From: Okapia johnstoni
Taxonomy: Eukaryota > Chordata > Mammalia > Artiodactyla > Giraffidae
NCBI GenBank assembly: GCA_024291935.2
Contig: CM044316.1
Span: 72,990,501 to 73,054,500, forward strand
Direction of reading: 5' to 3'
Length of the DNA stretch: 64,000 nucleotides
Shown: positions 11,869 to 24,218 of the stretch, piece after piece
How the letters are laid out: each line of letters begins with the position of its first letter
Numbering within the stretch: the stretch's first letter is position 1
The notes under the pieces: model-generated
What the model was told of the DNA's origin: nothing
The model's database searches: none
Seen by the model: only the letters and a program-made list of their open reading frames with translations
Made by a program: the position numbers and the translations under genes

Positions 11869-14811
11869 CTTCCCAAGTGGCTTTCACAACAATCAAGGTA
11901 CTGATGGTCCATAATATATATCCCTGGTGCATTTGCATATTGCTCTTAAATTCAGTTTAAGCATTGCTTCTCTGGAAGGAAGTTCATATCTCTGATTGAA
12001 CTGTCACCTTTTTATTTTCTTCTAAAATCCTGGAGTTATCTCAGTAATTAATGCTATCATATTGTACTTCATATAAATAACCTCATTTCTCTCTCACCTG
12101 CTACATTATGAACCACTGGAGTGAAGAAACTGTACTTGTCTTTCTATCTTCATTGATAATAGACTGAATGCATTCTACTAATGCCTCTTAAAAATGCTGA
12201 AATATAAATACTTTATTTATAAGTGCTAGGTTTTTCACAAAACTAGGCAGAGATCTGTTCATTTTTGACTTGGTGAACTTAGAGAAGTTACTTCATTCAA
12301 AACTCTATTTTGTCCTAGGTTAGGACTAGATTGATCTGCATTTTACTAAGATTATGGTGTCTATTACAAATTACATACTACTTTTCCCGGCATAAAAGGG
12401 CTATTTTGAAGTTGATGATGCAAAGAACATTCAGGATAGTAGTGCCTGGCACAGCAGCATAAGCATTAACGGGATACTGGACTTGTATCTAAACTTTTTT
12501 AAGCCACAGACGGAATTCAACAGACTATGTATACTTTTGACTGATCATCTTTTTATGATTGCCTGGAAAGAAGACATGCTCCTGCCATTGGTACAGCTGA
12601 GGCCAATCAGGAACTAAACATCAACACAAAAATTCCAGGCAAGCTGGAATTAAGATTCTGGAGCCAGGAAGGAGATTAGGGAGAGTATTCGAATCTAGTA
12701 AACTGTGGACTTTAGTGCCCATCTTCCCATCTGGTCTTGCAGTAGGACTGTGTGATACAGGCAGTACCTCTGATGTTTAAATTGATCCTTAATCCTCTTC
12801 TGCAACCTGCTAAGACCACAAAAGGAGTATCTGAACATTCTGTGGACTACTTAACTATCTACTCTGCCCTTTAGGTTAGACAACAGGAATCAGTGGTAAT
12901 TCTTTGAAAAAAAGAATGTATTTCTACCTCTACTTTCCATCTACCTCCTCTAAAATGCCAACTTAAAGAGATATCCTAGAACTGATTATCTAGAATATTC
13001 TTGCCCTCTTCATGTTAGATTTGTGTTAGTAAACAACTAAAAAAGTTAGCTGACATAGCTTTAGGAAAATCTAGCTGGCAGCAGAGTTGGACAACAGATG
13101 GTCACTCAGAAGCTAGACCCAGGAAGGTTACTTACTCTCTGTATGCTGATAAGAGTTCTATTTTGGGGAATACCCTGAAAATCCTTGACCTAATGCAAAA
13201 GCCCAAGAGACAGTGCAGGTAGGAACAATCATCATAACCTGATTACCTGTCTAGGGCAAAAATATACCATTTTAAATCAGCTATAGGTAAGCCAGAAATG
13301 TACAATAAACAAAGATACTGACAGCCAACAGAGGCTTTCATCTTTTGCAAAAAAAAAAAAAAAAAAGCCAGCAACATGTAACAAGATTTTCTTAGATGTT
13401 TCCTAGAATTCTTACTAAGCACCTTAAAGTAGTCATAAAAATAAGTGACTTTTAGTTCCGTACTTTGTTTCTGCAGAGCGAGCTACTGGCAGGCTCATTT
13501 TATAATAATTCCAAAGTTTTTTCTTTAAAAAAAAAAAAAAGAAAGGTTTATTCTTATCTTTACGGGCAATTAATAGCTGACAATAGTATCTAATTAAAAC
13601 TGTAACAGGCAATTTTTAGCTAAGAAGCTCTCCTTAGTTTTGAAATTTTAACTGAATTTTGGTTGAACCTTAAGAAATGTTAACCATAATGTGTAATAAC
13701 TGCTCTACTACAAAATCGGTAAGTCACATTTCCTGCATGAAAATTACTGAAGGTTTTCTTTTATCAACAAAGCTCAAAGACATTTATGCCATGGAATATG
13801 GTAAGCAGACTTGAAAGCTGTTTATCATCACTTACTAAGTTACACAAGATTCCAGTTCAAGTTGATATACAAAACATAAACTAGATTGAGAGCAATGTAT
13901 TAAAAAAACAAAAACACAGTTTGTATTTTGGGGTAATTAAAATGTACAGACCTAACACTAAAAAGAATGAAAAACACCCCCAAGATTATCATTCTGTAAT
14001 TGTTCTGTTTAGCTCTTTTTACTCTAAGCATGTAGTCTTATTTGAAGAATGGCAGCTGGTCAAATTTTTGCGTAAGACATTTATCCATACTTAACCAGAA
14101 GGTTTCAGAGATACCACCACCAGTCAGGTATTGTGAATTATTTTATGTTAAATAGGAACATTTTCTCAATAGTCTTAACATTTTCTCTTAAGTCACATCT
14201 CATCTATCTTCCTCCTTAAGAACTATATAGGTTTGTTTTAAATAGTTTAAACACCTGTAATAAACTACAGATTGCGAAGAGCAGAGGTACTCTGGTTAAT
14301 GCTCAAAATGATATGGCCAGAGGAAAAGCCAGCATTATTAAATATGAATGCAATCCTTACCAACACAAATTGAACTTTTTTTTTCCCCCAATAAAAAAGC
14401 TAGTCCAAAAAAATGTCTCATTCTATAAAGATTTATCATTTCCAAATCACAGTGAAAGGAACTTGAATAATTTACCAATTTTGTTTTCTACTATGTGCCT
14501 TAAAGATACCTCACTAAAAACTGGTATCTGGCACAACAGAATGACATATGCAGAATGTAATATTGTAGTGACAGTACTGAGGTTGATTGTTACAGACATT
14601 TAAACTCTGGAGTATTAAATGTTACATCCTAATTATTTATATAGAACATTGGTCCAATAACAAAAATAGAAAACAGCAGCTGAAAGTGTAGCTCATTCAA
14701 TGTTCAGAGATAAAAGGGTTAGCTATTCTTTCCATTATTTTCAGCAGATAAGTCCTTTTTTTATCATATTTAAATCTGATGGCAACTGAAGAATTCTGGC
14801 ATTTTTCCAAG

Positions 14812-14882
14812 CTACTGTATGAAAAGGATGCTGAAGGCCATCACGATACAGCACACTGCAACATAAGGACTCTTCCGTTCAC
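14812..14882 (-). CDS. TMEM167A: TMEM167A coding segment 4 with stop codon
   Basis: The acceptor (CCTTTTTTCCAACAG) is followed by 71 coding bases that complete Gly50 and encode [11 protein letters not shown]...SILFIQ and TAG (14814-14812). This is the C-terminal membrane segment, ending one residue after the hydrophobic run, as in a tail-located transmembrane helix. The 3' UTR continues to lower coordinates. Confidence 0.97.
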
Positions 14883-17800
14883 CTGTTGGAAAAAAGGTAG
14901 TTAAATATATTCATGTTGATTAACTGAGTGGCTAACATAAGGTTATTACTATAGGAGAGAGGCATGTACAAACCAAGATAAGATTCTTGCCTATGAAGCC
15001 CATATACTTAGGGGCAGGGGTAGGCAAAATGAACTACATGCAACATAAAAGTAAGTACACACCAGAATGAACTAAACGATACCGATCTAAGACCACCTCC
15101 TTGTCATGTCTTTAGAAAACACTGGATTAGCCATTTTAGTGTCACTGCATAAACCTACATATTAAAAAATATAACAAAGAATGTAGGATAAAGACCCAAG
15201 AGAAATTATCTCAAAAAACTTATAAGGGGAAAAAGTAGCATTCCTGAATGAAAATAAACAAGTATTCAATAAAAGTGCATTTTTAAAAAAATCAATATCA
15301 CATAGAATGTTTAGTAAAAACACATTAGAGAAAACTATTTCTGAGATGGATTTTGTATCAAATCTTTTATAGTATAATTACTCTGGGTTAGAGACGCAGA
15401 ACTTAGAACAATCACTTCTGAATTAGTTTTCACATGTGTTTAAGGACTGTCTGTTTATAGCTAGAGACTTTCTTTTGCATGAAGTAGATCTGGAGGTGGC
15501 TTGTGTAATTGTCTTGCAAACAGAGATACTGTGATTGTGAGCTAACTCAAACTTATTCTTTCCCGTTTCTTCAATAATTGCAAGACTGTACAAGGCACCG
15601 GGCATTTTTTATGCTGCCTTGAGGGCACATACAAAAGGAAGGAGAGAGAGTGAGGACATGCCACTTCTAGGAATACTCCTGAGTATGTACCTGGTTCCTA
15701 TATAGAGATGGTTTATATTCCCCTCACCTGTGTTCTTCTATGATGTTTAAAATAATTTCTAGTAACTAAGTTCCTTATTTCACTTAGCAAGGTTAGTTAA
15801 TTACTTCTGGAAAATGTCACTCTTACCAACTAAAACCTTGAAGGTCATTATTTTCAGAGCTCTCTCACTGAGATCACAGAGATATAACTGGTAAGTTTTT
15901 TATCTTTGTATCTATTCAACGGCAATATTCATAGGACACATTTTACACACATGCAAACAAAATAAACACTGTTTTTCAGACAGTGTTCTATCCACAGACA
16001 TTTAATGAACTGTGTTCCAACTAAACGAAAATTTAGAAAGTGAGAAAATACAGTTTTCACAATATTATCTCAACTGAAAAAAAAAAAAAAGAAACTAGAA
16101 AATACTGTTGTTCCTTGTTTTTTTTAGCAATGCTGATTTTTTTTCAGAATAAAAAACTCAAGTTATCCAACAAAACAATAAGAACAAAAATCAATCAGAC
16201 CAAAATTTCAGGTAGATCTCATAAGGAAGCCTGTCCCTCTTTCCATAGGGCTAGATGCTTTTATTGTCAAATATAGCCTTCTTAAATACTAAAAGAAGAA
16301 ATTAATACTGTCCTAAATTTGCCATCTGCTACAAATTAATTTTTGAGGAAGTTCTCTTCCTCATCCTCCAATTTAGAATACTATGGTTTACATATGGGTT
16401 TCATTTTCCTGTTTTTAATTTTCTTAAAAGAGATTGCCATGTGGTAGACCTAAACATCTTTAGTTGAACTAGGGTAAGAATGTTACTTCTTGTCTGGTCT
16501 TAGGTCTCTATAAGTGAATGTGAAACAGTTGCTGTAATGTGATGTGTAACATGGTAAGATGATCTGGCTGGGCCTTTTCCCATTAAAATTGCATCCTTTC
16601 TTTGTGGATATATTCTATGTCAAGATAAGAGAGGAACATGTGGTTGAGAAAGCAGCATATCAGTACGAACATTTTCTAAAACACTTTGCCAAAATGAAAA
16701 GCTAATGGTTTTCACATAATTGGCAAAAGTGAATAACTGAACTAGTTAACCTATGATATTCATGCAGTCAAGAAAGGAAAATGGAAATACATGGGCAAAC
16801 TAAAAAAGAAAAGGCATAGTTTATAATTAGACATAAAAATAGATAATACTAACAGGATATCAGTAAGAAAGCCAGAAACTAGATGTCTGAAACCTTTACC
16901 TACATTTCCAAGCAACAATTGTGAACAAAGTCACCTGGATTAGTTACTAATGGAGTTGTACAATGTTTTCTAATGTACTACATAAAAAATGGATTTAAAA
17001 TGCCTTAACATTTTATTCACCATAAGCCAATAATTTTAATGTTACTATGACTTTAATCCTGAATATTTATTGGAAGGACTGATGCTGAAGCTGAGACTCC
17101 AATACTCTGACCAACTGATGCGAAGAACTGACTCATTGGAAAAGACCCTGATGCTGGGAAAGATTGAAGGCAGGAGAAGGGGATGACAGAGGATGAGATG
17201 GTTAGATGGCATCACCAATTCAATGGACTAGAGTTTGAGTAAGCTCCAGGGGTTGGTGATGGACAGGGAAGCCTGGTGTGCTGCAGTCCATGGGGTCACA
17301 GAGTCTGACACGACTGAGTGACTGAACTGAACTGATGACTCTAATCCAGTGATATTCTCTATTCCCTCAAACTGTCCATGTTCTTTTTTTTTTTTTTAAA
17401 CTGAATAGCTGATTTACAATGTTTCAGGTATATAGCAAAGTGTTCAGTTATACATCCACATACATATAAATATATACATACACATATATTTATATATCCT
17501 TTTTCAGATTTCCATTAAAGATATTACAATACATTGAATATAGTTCCTTGTGCTATATTGTGCTGTGCTGTGCTTAGTCGCTCAGTTGTTTCCGACTCTC
17601 TTCAACCCCATGAAATGTAACCTGCCAGGCTCCTCTGTCCATGGGGATTCTCCTGTCAACAATACTGGAGTGGGTTGCCATGCCCTCCTCCAGGGGATCT
17701 TCCCAACCCAGGGACTGCAAGCAGATTCTTTACCTTCTGAGCCACCATAGTAGATACTTCCTATTTGTTTATTTTTGCTTTTGTTTCCTTTACTCTAGGA

Positions 17801-20800
17801 GTTTTGCATCCAAAATAATACTGCTGCAATTTATGTCAGAGAGTCTTCTGCCTATATTTTCCTCCAGAAGTTTCACAGTATCTAGTCTTAAGATACTTAA
17901 AAAGACCTAAATATGTGTTTATTTTTGTATGTTGTTAGAGAATGAATTCCATTTTTTTACCTGTGGCTATAAAGTTTTCCCAGCACCACTTATTGAAAAC
18001 ATTTTTTTCTCCACTGTATATTTTTGCCTCCACTGTTGTAGCTTAATTGATCATAAATGCATGAGGTTTATTCTTGTCCTTTCTCTTAAAGGACACCCAC
18101 AAAATTTCATGTTTCAGGACCTAGGGCCAAAGCAGTGACTTGATAGGAGCCTCGGCCAGACCTACCTTCTGGTCTTGGAGAATCTCCTGAAGAAGCAGAC
18201 GGCAACTGCATCTTACCCTGGGGACACAGACACTGACAGCTGCCATTCTGAGAGTTACTTCTGTGATAAGGACACTGGCAGGCACCACTGTAGAATCTTC
18301 CCTCTAGCTTATTAGTGCTAGGACCCAACCGTGTTCTTGCCCAACAGCCTAAAGGTGAGTGCTGAGACATCTCAAGCTAAGTAACCCATCTGGTGAGGAC
18401 AGAGCCACATCCATCAGCAGACATGCTGCCTTAAGGGCCCACAGCTGCCTCTGAACATGGCCCCATCCACCAGAGGGTTCAGTGCCCCATTCCATTTACC
18501 AGTGGGCAAGCACCAGCCCCAGAAACCCATGGAGCCCAGCCCTGCTCTAGCCTCTGGATCAGACTCACTCCAACAGGGGGCAGACACTAAATGCTAGAAA
18601 GCCACAATCCTGCAACCTACAGACTCAGACTGCCCCCTAAGCCCCCATCCCAGCAGGCCAGACCCTGCCCTGGGTCCAGTTGGGACATGGTCTGGCCCAA
18701 TAGCAGGCCAAGTTTCAGAACACCCTAGACACTATACCAAACTGTGTCAGGAACCCCTCCCCACCTCCACCAGTGGTGCTGGGAAAACTAGACAGCTACA
18801 CGTAAAAAAATGAAATAGAACAGCTAGTTCCTCACACTATATATAAAAATAATCTCAAAATGGATTAAGGACCTAAATGTAGGACTGGAAACAATAAACT
18901 CCTAGAAGAAAAGAGAGCAGAATACTCTTTGACATAAATCATATTTTTTAGGATCTATCTAAAGGAAACAAAAGCAAAAATAAACTAACTGGATCTAATT
19001 AAAGTTAAAAGCTTTTCTACAGCAGAAGAAACCATCCACAAAATCAAAAGATAACCTATGAAATGAGAGAGAATATTTGCTAATGCCATGACTGATAAGG
19101 GATTAACACTCAAAATCTATAAACAGCTCATACAACTCAACATCAAAACAACAACAACCCAATTAAACCTGGGCAGAAGGCCTGAAGAGAAAGTTTTTCA
19201 AAGAAGACATACAGATGACAAACAAGCAGATGAAAAGATGACCAACACTATTAATCACCACAGAAATGCAAATTAAAACCAAAATGAGATGTCATCTCAC
19301 ACCTATCAGAATGGCTATCATCAGAAGGGACACAACAAATGTTGCTGAGGATGTAGTTATTGGTGGAAATTTAAATTAATGCAGCTTCTGTGGAAAGAGG
19401 ATACAGGTTTCTCAGTAAAAACAGAACTACAATATGACCCAGCAATAAGACCACAGAACTGGTCTGAGACCTAGAAGTTGAGGAGCCCTGTTACATAATA
19501 TTTTGCATCAACTACACTTCAATAAAAAAAAATTACTGGTGAATAAAGTACATTTTAATTCATTTACTTACCAATTATTTGAGAATCTAGTATGTGCTGC
19601 GCATTGTGAAAAATGCTATACATAATGTTATGGGACAATGAATATTAATATATAGTTATCTAACCATTTACACACTTAAGATGCTACTAACTTTATTATG
19701 AAAAGTTAGAAGATATCCACATTTACACAAAGTTCAAGAATGATCACATACATGGGCTCAAAAGATGAAATAGTTCATGTTTTCTAAAAGCAACTAGTAA
19801 GATTCTATGACTTACCAGAGGGCAATTAGACAGCTGCTCAGCAAGCCTTTCATTAAACGGAAAAATCATCCTTAGTTATCGAAATGGTACACATTATAGG
19901 GAACAGCATGCTCTATTCTATGTGTGCATAAAACTATACATACTTGGCTGTAATCTCCTCAAAACCAGGAAGGCATACTGTTTACTGCCTAAATTACAGA
20001 GACCTTTGTCCTGCTTTCCATCTCCCTATTAATGAATATTAGAAGTTATCTGTGAAATCATTTTAAATAGTGTCAAGAAAAGAGTTACGTGGAACTCTAT
20101 AAAGTACTGCAAAAAGGTACACAACTGGGAAGTCTGCACTTTAGAAACTGACATTTTGATTTGTTTGAATATAACTGGCCAACGGTTTACAGCATAAGAA
20201 AGTAGAGAGATAATAGACAGATACTCACCAATTCTGGCACATTTCCAAAATATACCCAACAACCTGCAGAAAATAAAAAAGTAGCTACCGATTACTGGGA
20301 AAGATAAATTATTCAGTATCATATAGGTAATTTATTACATACTAGCATTTTAAATGCTGATGCATTGCTTTAAACTGAAATTCATTTGATACTGAGCCAC
20401 CACTTATATAGAAAAGTAGGACAAAATAGCTTATCAACCATCAATGTACAGAAACTATTAGAAATTGGAACATATGTGGTGTCACAGGTTGGGCCCAAAC
20501 TAAATTAACGTAAGAATGGCAAAAATTTGCACAAGAGCTTACTATTAAAAGATTAATTCAGTCAACTTCAAGTGCTTTACCTTCAAAAGCAGAAAACACA
20601 TAATGCTGATTTAAATAAACATTAATTTTGAAAAAAGCAGTAAATGGACACAGTTGGTTTTGAATAAATTTTGACATTAACTGAAAAAACTTTTTACTGA
20701 ATATAGTTCTGTATTTAAATGATCTATAATCATGAACTCCAATGACAGCATTTACATGACCATAACATTAAGTGAGGAATACAAAAATATGAGCCTATAT

Positions 20801-23800
20801 TTCAATGTAATATATTCACTATAACATATTTCAACATAAGCAGAAAACCCTAGTTGAGGGATGTTGTATATGAAACTATAATTTCATATACAATTTAAAA
20901 TATATATTTAAAATACATATATCCTGGAAATAATAAAAATTAGACTAATTTTTATTTGAATGCCATGAATAAATATATTATAAATACATATTATATGGAT
21001 ATATCACTTATTTTGCATGTATTAAAAAACACCAGCTTAAAAATGACATTCAATAAATAGATATTTGAAAAAAAAATTATAGACAATTATTTTGATGTGA
21101 CAAAAGAATAGAAATATAAATAGTATTACACATGCTTACAAATCAAGATCAATTAACATTAAAATTACTGCAGTGAATTAGAATTGTTATAGGAAGAAAA
21201 TCATGTTTCTATTTGAGAGAAATTATATATTTTCTTTGCCCAAAGAGATGGTTGGCAATAAATTATTATATTGGAATGGTTAAGACTTAAAAAAAAAAAT
21301 GCTGACTCAATTAAGTTCCAAACATGTTCCTCCTCTGAAGTATACAGTAATTTCCTGCCATCAAAGCAAAAAGTCCCTTAGTTCAGATTAAATGAAATGG
21401 ACAAAAATGTAAGTATTGTGAAGGATGGGAATTCTGACAGGTGAAACAACCTCACTATAGGAATCAAAAGGACAAATGTATACTCTTGAAAGCAAAGGAT
21501 CAGGGCTAAACTGTGCCTAAGTTAAACTCTACTTAATTGGCTGCATAACTGTGAGCAGGTTATTTTATCTCATTATCTCATTCTCATAGGGTTGCCATAA
21601 GGATTAAATGAGTTATTACACAGAAAGTCTTTAGAATAGTGACTAACATGTGCTGTGTTCAATATTACATAGGCTAAAGGTATGGACAATAACTCCAGGT
21701 TATCACTAACACTGGCTTACACTTCATCAAAAAAAATGGAAGACAACCGGTTAGTGATCTGCAATGCCCTGCAAACTTGATTCTAAAAACCTATTGATTA
21801 GAAAATCAATTACTGACTCAAAGCTGCTCTGGTTGAGGTATTCAGATGGAGGACACCTGAAGTTCCTCTATGGGAAGCTTAGGGCCCTTCAGAACAGTCT
21901 GAAACCGTATCACCACAGTCAAGGTCTTTTCAGGTCTTAGAGTCTAGTACTTAGCATCAAAGCATCAGTAGGAAATTGGTATAACAGAGCATATTAAAAG
22001 CTACTTAAATGAAAAAAATTCCTAATTTGGCAACGTAAGAGATTAATTGGTACTGCTTTGGCCTTTTTCACATATTTCCTTACCTAGACATTTCTATAAT
22101 ATCTCAGATGCTAAAAGGAACTTAAGCTGGTAAACACCAATACAAATATGCTGCTTAATTTCTAAAGACATAAGCCAATAAGCATATATGCTGATGAAAT
22201 TATAAAGTCTATGAAAATAGGAAACTAGACAAAACAGCAACCCTTCTCTGCTGCTTTTAAGTCCTATACTATTTGAAGCAGCAAAAAATGAAGTTGCTAT
22301 TTTCAATGGTGAAGTTAGTAAGAACTCATTTTATCTAACTGGTCCAGGTATCTTCACTTAAGCATGGAACACTCAGTAGAATCAAAGGAAAGTTTATTAT
22401 GAGTTTCATAAAAATACATTTTTAACAGATAAGAACAAGGACCAGTAAAAATGTCTTCCACAGAAATTATTTCATTTGTACAAGTCAAAATAAAAGGAGC
22501 TTGACATTTGTATAGAGACAATGTTTTTAGGGCTTCTGCTGTGGCTCAGTGATAAAGAATCTACCTGCCAATGCAAGAGACACAGGTTTGACCCCTGATC
22601 TGGGAAGATCTCACATGCCAAGGAGCAACTAAGCCCATGAGCCATAGGAATTGAACCCATGTGCTGCAACTACTGAAGCTTGCCTGGCCTAGAGCCCATG
22701 CTCCTCAATAAGAGAAGCCACTGCAGTGAGACGCCTGCACACCACAACTAGAGAGTAGCTCCCACTTGCTGCAAATAGAGAAAACCCCCACGTAGCAAGC
22801 AATGAAGGCCTGGCACAGCCAAAAGCAAACAAAACAAATTAAAAAGTTTTTCAAAATAGCTTTCAAACAGTTAACTGTATCATATATACTTTAAAATGTA
22901 AAAACAGGCACGCTCTTTCTTTGGTTTTATGTAGGAGAAATATACTACTACTCAACCTCTACTGTAAGGTTGGCAGCCCTGAGAACTCCTTTTTTAATGT
23001 AGCATGTTGTGGATGTATTCCTGCTTCCAAAGGAACGAGAAGCAGACATTTCCACATGCAGCCTACTTTGTCGCAGCACCACAAAAAGTACAAATACTCT
23101 GTTCTACCACTATGTGATTATTCATGAATGAAATAAACAAATTCTTTATTAAACATTATGTATTAGAAATCTAAACTAACAATCGATGAGATCGTTTACT
23201 GGATTCTACCACATGCTTTGTTGTTGTTGTTTAGTTGCTAAGTTGGCTCTGACTCTTTGCGACCCCATGGACTGTAGCCTGCCATGTTCCTCTGTTTATG
23301 GGATTTCCCAGGCAAGAATATTGGAGGGGGTTGCCATTTCCTTTTCCAGGGGATCTTCCCAACCCAGCAACTGAATCTGTGCCTTCCGCATTGGCAGGTG
23401 GATTCTTCACTGCTGAGCCACCAGAGAAAACCACAGGGGATTGCAGAGAAAGGGAAGGAGGAAATAAAATTGTTTAGCTGAGTAGAAAGGCTTCTTGTAC
23501 AACTAAGCAACAAATAAAATTATATAATTTCAACAAAGGGACTGAAGACTCAGTGCAATAAGAGTTCAAAGAAAAAGTGGAATGATAAGAACACAATCTC
23601 TACAAAGGAAATGAGGTGTTGTCAGAAAAACCCATGGACAAATAACATCTGGTTTGCACCTTCAGTAGGTTAAATAAAATGCCTTAGGCCAATAGAGACA
23701 GATCATCAGTTTATTGGAACAAGATTATAGATTTTCATTATTCAAAACTGGGTAGGGGTTCTCTATGCCTTTACAGAGGTTCAAACAAACCTACATAATA

Positions 23801-24187
23801 AAAAGAAACAGTAACAAAAGCCAAATGATTTAGATAATGGAATGTTTGAATAAATGTTAATTATGACCCCAAAGATATAATGCAGTTGAAGGAAAGATAA
23901 TTATTTCCTCTCCTAGTTGAGTATCTACTACCTTGCTTCTTGTAGGAGATTTTTTTTAGTGGAAAAACAGAGCCTGACTTTGCAGTATCCTAATTAGAAC
24001 TTTTCCTTCCCATCAAAAACAAAAAAAGGTGGAGATAATTAATTATTCCTATGTGAAGTATTCTATTTCATCCTATTATTTCTTAAGATGATTAAGGATC
24101 TTACCATGAAAGGATTAAGACAATTATTCACAGAAATTAATCTGTAAGGCAAAGAAAGTTTAGACAGTTTTCACCATATGGTCTCTG

Positions 24188-24218
<31 letters not shown>

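Larger units (their letters stand above)
10560..14811 (-). other. TMEM167A: Probable long 3' UTR of TMEM167A
   Basis: No intron signal or other gene interrupts the stretch left of the stop codon. AATAAA hexamers on the minus strand lie at 13552-13547, 12217-12212, 12016-12011, 11498-11493 and 10586-10581. The last is the best candidate for a terminal site: about 30-50 nt beyond it the minus strand reads TTTTGTCTTTTGTC (10552-10539), a GU-rich downstream element. That would give a 3' UTR of about 4.25 kb, including a Bov-tA SINE (10866-11075) and a DNA-transposon fossil (11655-11868). The boundary is inferred; earlier sites could give shorter mRNAs. Confidence 0.5.

Noticed and set aside
18107..18370. 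87-codon minus-strand open frame in the unclassified block
   Set aside because: Many Cys, Pro and Ser residues but no recognisable domain, no splice context, and retroelement flanks on both sides.
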